Assembly: GCF_004027225.2 (NCBI RefSeq)
Contig: NC_044298.2
Location: 1,055,922 to 1,119,921 of the forward strand
Length of the DNA stretch: 64,000 nt
Source of the DNA: Strigops habroptila
Taxonomy: Eukaryota > Chordata > Aves > Psittaciformes > Psittacidae
Direction: 5' to 3'
Shown: piece by piece, positions 58,320 to 64,000 of the stretch
Numbering within the stretch: the stretch's first letter is position 1
Layout: each line of letters starts with the position of its first letter
Position numbers and translations under genes: made by a program
Notes under the pieces: generated by a model
Databases searched by the model: none
Seen by the model: the letters and a program-made list of their open reading frames with translations, nothing else
What the model was told of the DNA's origin: nothing

Positions 58320-61020
58320 CCCGGCCCTGCGGCATCACCCTCCGGCATCCCCCATCAGTCAGCACCGGGCTGCCGGCTCCATCCCATCCCTCCTCCCGCA
58401 GCCCCGGCGCTGGGATCCGGTGTCCTCAGCCGTGCAATGGGAGCCAATGGAGCCGGGGGGGAGCCCGTGGGGGCTATCGGGTGACCCGCACACAGAGGAG
58501 CCTCTTGTTGAGTGAACAGAGCTCCCCAATCCCAGCCCGGAGGTTGCTGCAGCAACGGCTCGGCCAAGAAACCAGATTCCCGAGCTTGGCATCGCGGGTG
58601 CTGATAATCCCGGCTCTCGTTACGGCCCCGCATCCGTGAGGCCGCGGCTCCCCCAGTGTCCCTGTGGGAATGTGGAGCCCCCAGCCTTGGGATCATCCCC
58701 CCCTCTTTGGGATGGGATGGCTGGAGCTGCCCGTGTGGCTTTTCGCAAGAGCCGGGTGGTGCCGGGCTCTTTATCCCGGATTCCGGCTCTAATTTGAGGC
58801 TAATTATATCCTGCTCCCTCGTTTGCCAGCTCCTGCACTTCCTGTCCCCATGGTTGGGAAACGCTGTGCCTGTGCCTTGGGACCCCAAAAGAACCCTGGG
58901 GACCCCCTGTGGCACCCTGTGCATGGGGGGCTGGAGGGGTTGGGGTGATGTGTAGGGGCTTGGGGTTCCTTGTCCTGCACATGGAGCAGTTGAGCTGGCT
59001 GGAAAGGGGGGGGCCTCTCTGGTGGTAGTGGGGGATTCTGGATGGAATTGGGGTCCTGGATGGAACTGGGGTCCCAGATGGAAGTGGGGGTCCTGGCTGG
59101 AGGTGGGGTTCTGGATGGAAGAGGGGGTCCTGGCTGTAATTGGGGTCCCAGATGGAAGTGAGGTCCCAAATAGAAGTGGGGGTCCTGGAAGGAATTAGGG
59201 CTCCTGGCTGGAGGTGGGGATCCTGGCTGGAACTGGGGTCCCAGATGGAAGTGGAAGTCCCAGGCAGAGATGGGGGTCCCAGACCAAGGTGGGGGTCCCA
59301 GATGGAAGCTCAGGTCCTGGATGAAAGCTCAAGAGCAGCTTCCCAGCAGGACACAGCTCCCGGTTTGGCATGGGGGGGGGACCCTGGGGCTGGGGATCCC
59401 TACGAAAGACCAGCTCCAGAGCCTGGAAGAGGCTTTCCCGGGGGGAAGCAGGGCAGGACCCGGTGGCACTCACTTGGCCGTGTCCCGTCCCCGGCGCAGC
59501 GGCAGCAGGCAGGATCCGGCCGCCCCTTCCCGGAAGCCTGATCCCATTTGGGCAGCAGCTGCCCGTGACGGGGATGGGCACTGCCATTGGGTCCTGAGCT
59601 TAAATATAGCCCTGGTCCCTGTGTGCGGTGGCACTGGGCCAGTGCCACCATGCACTGGAGTGTCCGACCCCTGCCGAGCTCCCTCTGGCTCCCATCCATC
59701 CCCAAAGCTCCCCGGAGAGCAGGATTGGGCCATGCAATTCCCAAGAGTGGGCCCAAAGGGACACGGCTGGGTGATGGAGGGGCTGTGGTGCTGCTCCCTG
59801 CGGTGCTGGCAGTGGGATGAGCGGAGCCGGCGTGTCCGCACTGGCACATCCCCAGGACAAGCTCTTGCCAAAGCGGGAGCAGCGAGGGACATGCCAGGAG
59901 GTTTACACACATCTTGGAACAGGTTTCAGCCACCGCGACTCCCCACTGCTCCACTTGGACCCAGCTAAACCAGTTGCTCCAGTTGCTGGGGCCGGGGTTG
60001 GGCCGATCTTGGCTTTCCATCCCATTGCTGGAGCAGGGAAGAGGCTTTTCCATGCCTGGGGTTTGGAGCAGGGGGGAGCTGCTGTGGCAGGAATGGGGGG
60101 GGGGGGGATCATGATGGCACCGAGCACCCCTCAAATCAGTCCCATCCAATGATTCCTGATAGCTGGGGGTGACCCACAGTGGTTGGGATCCCAAGACAGG
60201 TTTGGGAAAACAGCAGGACATGGGGACAGGATGCGCCTGCACCCCAAGCTCTCATCACAACACACAGGGTCCTGGGATGCTCTGCCCTCTCCCAGCAGCA
60301 CCAGATCCCTGTGGATGGGTCCCATGCCCTGCCCATGGGGACAGCCCTGAGCAGGGATCCCCACTTCAACCCTGTGACTTGGCCGCATCCTGTTGCGGGG
60401 CTGCTGCAGCTCCTCGCCCCATCCTGGCACCCCGAATTCCAGGGATAGGGAGTCACGGGCCTGCCTGGCTCTTGGGGCTGGTGATTCACCCCAATTGTCC
60501 CCATCCCTGACTCAGCCCAGTGCTTTCCCAAGACACCATCCCTGTCCCCTGACGTGGGGATCAACGGAAGTCCCGTCCCCATGTCCCCCATCATCCCGGG
60601 AAGGGGATGGACCGGATGGGGCTCCAGGAAGCCAATTCCTGCCCCGTGAGCTGGTGTGACGGGTGCGGGGTGGGGACCGGGCTGCCCGGTGCCACCGGGA
60701 GCCTCCCCATCGCTATGGAGAGGTGGAGTGAGTGTGTCAGGACTCAGCGGTGACAGTGACCTCTCTGGGTCCCCAAAACACTGCTGGGGTGGGATCCCAT
60801 TCCCATGTGCTCTCCTGGGGGTGCTGGGAGGGAGATGGGGATATCCCCCTGGACACCGGGATACGCTCCCCATGGCATGCAGGGAATCAGGGATGTCCTT
60901 GCCATGCTCTATGCAGAGATGAGACCCCCCCCATGTTGGTCAGGACCAAGGAGCTGTGCCGGGATATGGGATGTGGCCGTGGGAACCGCGGTGCCACGGT
61001 TCGGAGCTGCTCCGTATCCC
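58320..61020. other. S100A1-S100A13 spacer, no coding gene seen
   Basis: Mixed GC-rich unique sequence. The only clear structure is the minisatellite at 59.0-59.33 kb. Bases near 59598-59608 (gagcttaaatatag) look TATA-like, but no first exon could be tied to them. TGACTCA at 60508-60514 is an AP-1 consensus. Confidence 0.5.
59010..59335. repeat. Minisatellite, about 18-36 bp unit
   Basis: About 15 diverged copies of a gggtcctggctggaactg / gggtcccagatggaagtg family stand in the spacer. Confidence 0.8.
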
Positions 61021-61048
61021 AGGTGGAAGCGTGCCAGAGCTGCCATGT

Positions 61049-61166
61049 TATAAATACCCCGTGATTAAAGGGGAAAGGCTCCATCCAACCCCCTCATTAA
61101 TCTGGATTAATTAATTTCCACAAAGCCCACTATTAATAGGGGTGATGTCAGTGGGTGGCTGAGTCA
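61049..61166 (+). promoter_or_regulatory. Possible S100A13 promoter: TATAAATA and AP-1 site
   Basis: A tataaata box (61049-61056) and a perfect AP-1 site tgagtca (61160-61166) precede a good splice donor (gacgggg|gtaagt, about 61673) that could end a noncoding exon 1 of S100A13. The link is inferred from position; the exon is not proven. Confidence 0.35.
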
Positions 61167-61949
61167 CAACTCTCACTCCGTGCGGGTCCCCACTGCTGGA
61201 TCACAGCCTGGGATGAGCCACCGGGAATGGCAGGACATGAGCAGGGTGCTGGGGGCCTCATCCCCAGTGCAGCCTGCAGGGATATACTCAGGGATGGAAT
61301 CCCTGGGATGCTTAATCCCTATGGGATGCTCGAGCCCAGGGGATGCTGGCGTGAATCTGCTGTGCCCCCCCGTGTCTCTCTGCCCCCTGGTCCCATCCTG
61401 GAGCATCCAGGCAGTGCCATGGAGACCGGGATATGTTTACACCAGCGCTGAGTTTGGTCCATTGCCCACAGTGGGGAGGGAGCAGAGGAGGACGTCGGCG
61501 CGTCCGGGCGGTGTCGGTGCGTCCGTCCATCCGGCTACAACAGGAAACCCTGTTCCTGAGGCACGGAGAGGGGGGGAAACGCGGGTCTAAAACCTCCCAC
61601 AGGGTCTAAAACCTCCCTGGGTGGGTGGGGGGCTGCGACCTGTCTGCAACTTCTCTGCCCGCAGGAGACGGGGGTAAGTAGGGAATTGCTGCCTGCAGGG
61701 AATAGCACCGGCCACTGTGTTTCCAGCAGGAAACCTCTGCTGTATCCCCATCCCTTTCCTGGTGTTCCCCTATCCCGCTGTGCTGGATGGCAGCACCAAA
61801 GGGCTATAGTCCCCCTCCCCATGCTGCAGAGCTGAGCTGAGCCCCTGCTGCGCCCTGGGCTGGGGAAGGGGAGAGGGTCCCCTTCTCCTCGTGCATCACC
61901 TCCCTGCTTCCAACCGGCCCTCAGCTCCTCGCCCCGCGGCCCCGGCGCC

Positions 61950-62867
61950 ATGGCCGCGGCTGAGCTGACCGAGCTGGAGCTGGCCATCGAGAAGCTGGTC
62001 ACCACGTTCCTCAGCCATGCAGGGCAGGAGGGCAGGAAGGGCACCCTGACCGCCAGCGAGTTCAGGGACCTGGTGCAGCTCCAGCTGCCCAACCTGATGA
62101 AGGTGAGGAGAGGGGCAGCATGTGTGGGGCAGCATGTGTGGGGCAGCCGGGGGGGGGGGTGTGGATCCCTGTGGGTGCCCCTGAGCTGGGAGCTGCTCCA
62201 GTACCCTGGGATTTGCGAGCAAGAGCGAGCGGCAGCTCCTTGCTCCCCCCATCCCCATCTACATCCCATCCCATCCCTTTCCCCATCCCCATCCCATTCC
62301 CAACCCCATCCCCATCCCCATCTACATCCCATCCCATCCCTTTCCCCATCCCCATCCCAACTCCATCCCCATCCCATCCCCTTTCCCATCCCCACCCCAT
62401 TCCCATCTCCTTCCCATCCCCATCCGCATCTCTATCCCCATCCTCATCCCATTCCTTTTCTCATCCCCATCCCCTTTCCCATCCCCACCCCATTCCCATC
62501 TCCTTCCCATCCCCATCCGCATCTCTATCCCCATCCTCATCCCATTCCTTTTCTCATCCCCATCCCCTTTCCCATCCCCACCCCATTCCTCATCCCCATC
62601 CCCATTTTCATTCCATCCCTTTCTCCTTCTTTCCCCTTCCCCATTCCTTCCCCTTCCTCATTCCTTCCCCATCCCCATTCCCATCCCACTGGGGGCCAGG
62701 ACATGGCTGAGCCTCCCCTGTCCTCCCCGCAGGATGTCCCCTCCCTGGAGGAGAAGATGCAGGAGCTGGATGTGAACAAGGACGAGGAGCTGAAGTTCAG
62801 CGAGTACTGGCGGCTCATGGGGGAGCTGGCAAAGGCCATAAGGAGGGAGAAAGCTGGGAAGAAGTGA
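61950..62867 (+). CDS. S100A13: S100 calcium-binding protein A13
   Basis: S100A13 is a small dimeric EF-hand protein that supports non-classical secretion of FGF1 and IL-1alpha. Coding exons 61950-62102 and 62733-62867 give 95 codons plus stop (human 98). The start MAAAELTELELAIEKLVTTF is preceded by an acceptor at 61924, so an upstream noncoding exon exists. EF hand 1 carries QEGRKGTLTASEFRDLV and EF hand 2 carries DVNKDEELKFSEYWRLMGEL, the diagnostic S100A13 phrase, followed by a basic tail REKAGKK. The single intron lies at the S100 family position and holds a (catccc)n-like array. The gene is divergent from S100A1. Confidence 0.96.
   Translation: MAAAELTELELAIEKLVTTFLSHAGQEGRKGTLTASEFRDLVQLQLPNLMKVRRGAACVGQHVWGSRGGGCGSLWVPLSWELLQYPGICEQERAAAPCSPHPHLHPIPSLSPSPSHSQPHPHPHLHPIPSLSPSPSQLHPHPIPFPIPTPFPSPSHPHPHLYPHPHPIPFLIPIPFPIPTPFPSPSHPHPHLYPHPHPIPFLIPIPFPIPTPFLIPIPIFIPSLSPSFPFPIPSPSSFLPHPHSHPTGGQDMAEPPLSSPQDVPSLEEKMQELDVNKDEELKFSEYWRLMGELAKAIRREKAGKK
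62240..62700. repeat. (CATCCC)n-like array with 92 bp higher-order repeat in S100A13 intron
   Basis: Pyrimidine-rich catccc/ttcccc units contain two near-identical adjacent copies of a roughly 92 bp block beginning cattcccatctccttcccat at 62398 and 62491. Confidence 0.85.
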
Positions 62868-62901
62868 TGGAGCCGGTGGGAAGCTCCTCCAACACAGGGC
62901 T

Positions 62902-62907
62902 AATAAA
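62902..62907 (+). terminator. S100A13 poly(A) signal AATAAA
   Basis: aataaa stands 35 nt after the S100A13 stop codon, with a GT-containing stretch following. Confidence 0.85.
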
Positions 62908-63554
62908 GGAGGATTCCCTGAGCCTGAGCGTCGCTGCTGTTCTTAGTGAGGGGCTCTGATTTGGCCAGCCCATCTCCTGCATCACCCCATCACCACCACG
63001 CTGCACCCGGGGACCACAAGTGGTGGGTTGGGGCTCACTCTGCTGTTGTGGCGGATGGGGCCCATTCCCAAATCACCCTCTGCGCTGGCCTGGTTTGTGA
63101 GGTGCCACAAACACCTTCCTGCTTAGTGCAACCCCGATGGGTGGTGGGGATGTGGCTGGGACCGGGGTGGAGCTCGGGACCATCTCCAGCAGCGATGCCG
63201 CGGTGGCCGCGGTGGCATTGTCACCTCGCCAGCATCAACGCTCATCATCTTGGGTGACATTGGTGGGGGACGCGTCTACCAGCACCCCAAATCAAGCCGC
63301 CATTCCCAGTGTTCAGCTCCCAAATCCTAGCACTGCTGGGAAATGGTGAAGTCCCCACCGTGGGGTGCCCGGTGGCTGTTCCCACGCGGTGCCGCGCGGC
63401 TCCGGCAGGCCGGGTTTGGCTATGGAACCATCCGTGTGGCCAGGAAAGAGGCGTTTCCCAGCCCCACGCTGGCTCGGGGCCAGGCTCTGGGATGAGACGC
63501 CTTGCACCACACCGCAGCAGGAGCGCAGGGAGCTCCCACTCACACCTCCCGTGG
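62908..63554. other. S100A13 to next gene spacer
   Basis: Unique GC-rich sequence. No exon, repeat family or RNA gene was recognised before the TATA box at 63555. Confidence 0.5.
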
Positions 63555-63609
63555 TATAAAACCCCGGCGCGCCGCAGCCCGCGCACACCCAGCACAGCCC
63601 GTGGAGCAG
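63555..63609 (+). promoter_or_regulatory. TATA box and noncoding exon 1 of a right-edge gene
   Basis: A consensus tataaaa (63555-63561) is followed about 25-30 bp later by a short exon ending in a near-perfect donor gagcag|gtaagt at 63609. The matching acceptor (tttctcctgcag) ends at 63824. A TATA promoter, short noncoding exon 1 and ATG in exon 2 is the plan of S100 and epidermal differentiation genes. Confidence 0.75.
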
Positions 63610-63892
63610 GTAAGTGACCCAGCCGCTGCCATATGGGGTGAGGGGATGTGCTGGGGGGTCCCACCAGGACCCCTCCTGCTCCCATGCTCGGCTCTGCCAT
63701 GATTTGCTGCCGCTGGGACATGTCCCGGCAGCTCACTGCACCCAGGGCTCCTTCCTCGCCCTGTGCTGAAGGAGGGGAAACTTCCCTCCCCGAGCCGATT
63801 GCTGAGCCTGGCTTTCTCCTGCAGCTCCCCATTGGAGAGGACACCCCACCACTGCTGCCACCGAGGACCTCCAGACCCTGTGAGGAGCAGCA

Positions 63893-63985
63893 ATGGGCCA
63901 GTGCAACTGCCGCAAGAAGCGCAAGGTCCATGAGCGACGCTGTTGGCACTGGGAGGGCCGGGACCACCACTGGGATGTGGGGTGA
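63893..63985 (+). CDS. Start of a possible S100A14 orthologue, or a 30-residue Cys/His/Trp-rich peptide
   Basis: The exon starting at 63825 carries an ATG in good context (agcaatgg) and 30 codons before a TGA: MGQCNCRKKRKVHE, then RRCWHWEGRDHHWDVG. Human S100A14 also starts MGQC, an N-myristoylation-type start, and is the neighbour of S100A13. So this may be the first coding exon of S100A14, with splicing before the TGA at a donor such as GTGG|GTGAAT (about 63982), phase 2. The rest of the exon does not resemble human S100A14, and the following exons are outside the window. If unspliced, it is a complete basic, Cys/His/Trp-rich micropeptide. I cannot decide between the two. Confidence 0.4.
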   Translation: MGQCNCRKKRKVHERRCWHWEGRDHHWDVG

Positions 63986-64000
63986 ATGGCCCCATCCCTG

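Overview
The window is vertebrate nuclear DNA, almost certainly from a bird. About twenty truncated copies of avian CR1 LINEs are present, no mammalian SINEs are visible, introns are short and GC-rich, and most introns are packed with minisatellites, as on avian microchromosomes. Six genes form the block INTS3 - NPR1 - ILF2 - SNAPIN - CHTOP - S100A1/S100A13, which is the gene order of human 1q21.3 and, from memory, of chicken chromosome 25. All CDS coordinates below were derived by joining exons by eye. Every exon length agrees with reading phase except at two junctions in the SMAD4-like gene and in one INTS3 exon.

Layout, left to right. 1-20.7 kb: 5' half of INTS3 (minus; 15 coding exons, continuing off the left edge), with CR1 copies in most introns and a 14 x 40 bp minisatellite that copies a 3' splice site. 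21.7-33.1 kb: complete NPR1 (minus; 21 coding exons, 1,047 codons), with almost every intron holding its own tandem array. 33.8 kb: a lone initiator tRNA-Met gene (minus). 34.1-38.1 kb: complete ILF2 (plus; 14 coding exons, 390 codons), including a GC-AG intron. 38.2-39.5 kb: complete SNAPIN (minus), tail-to-tail with ILF2. 39.5-40.0 kb: eight tandem ZNF143/THAP11-type sites upstream of SNAPIN. 40.1-45.8 kb: a second SMAD4-type co-Smad gene (minus), in a slot that is empty in the human order. 47.7-55.7 kb: complete CHTOP (minus) with a YY1-type CpG promoter. 57.1-57.9 kb: S100A1 (minus, TATA-type). 61.9-62.9 kb: S100A13 (plus). 63.5 kb to the right edge: start of another TATA-driven gene, perhaps S100A14.

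The genes do not form a pathway. They are a conserved neighbourhood of housekeeping RNA and DNA-damage factors (INTS3, ILF2, CHTOP), membrane and trafficking proteins (NPR1, SNAPIN), a TGF-beta/BMP transducer (SMAD4-like) and the edge of the S100 cluster. The most interesting items are the SMAD4 paralogue between CHTOP and SNAPIN, the eight-copy ZNF143-type array at SNAPIN, and minisatellites that begin or end exactly at splice sites and recur in neighbouring introns.
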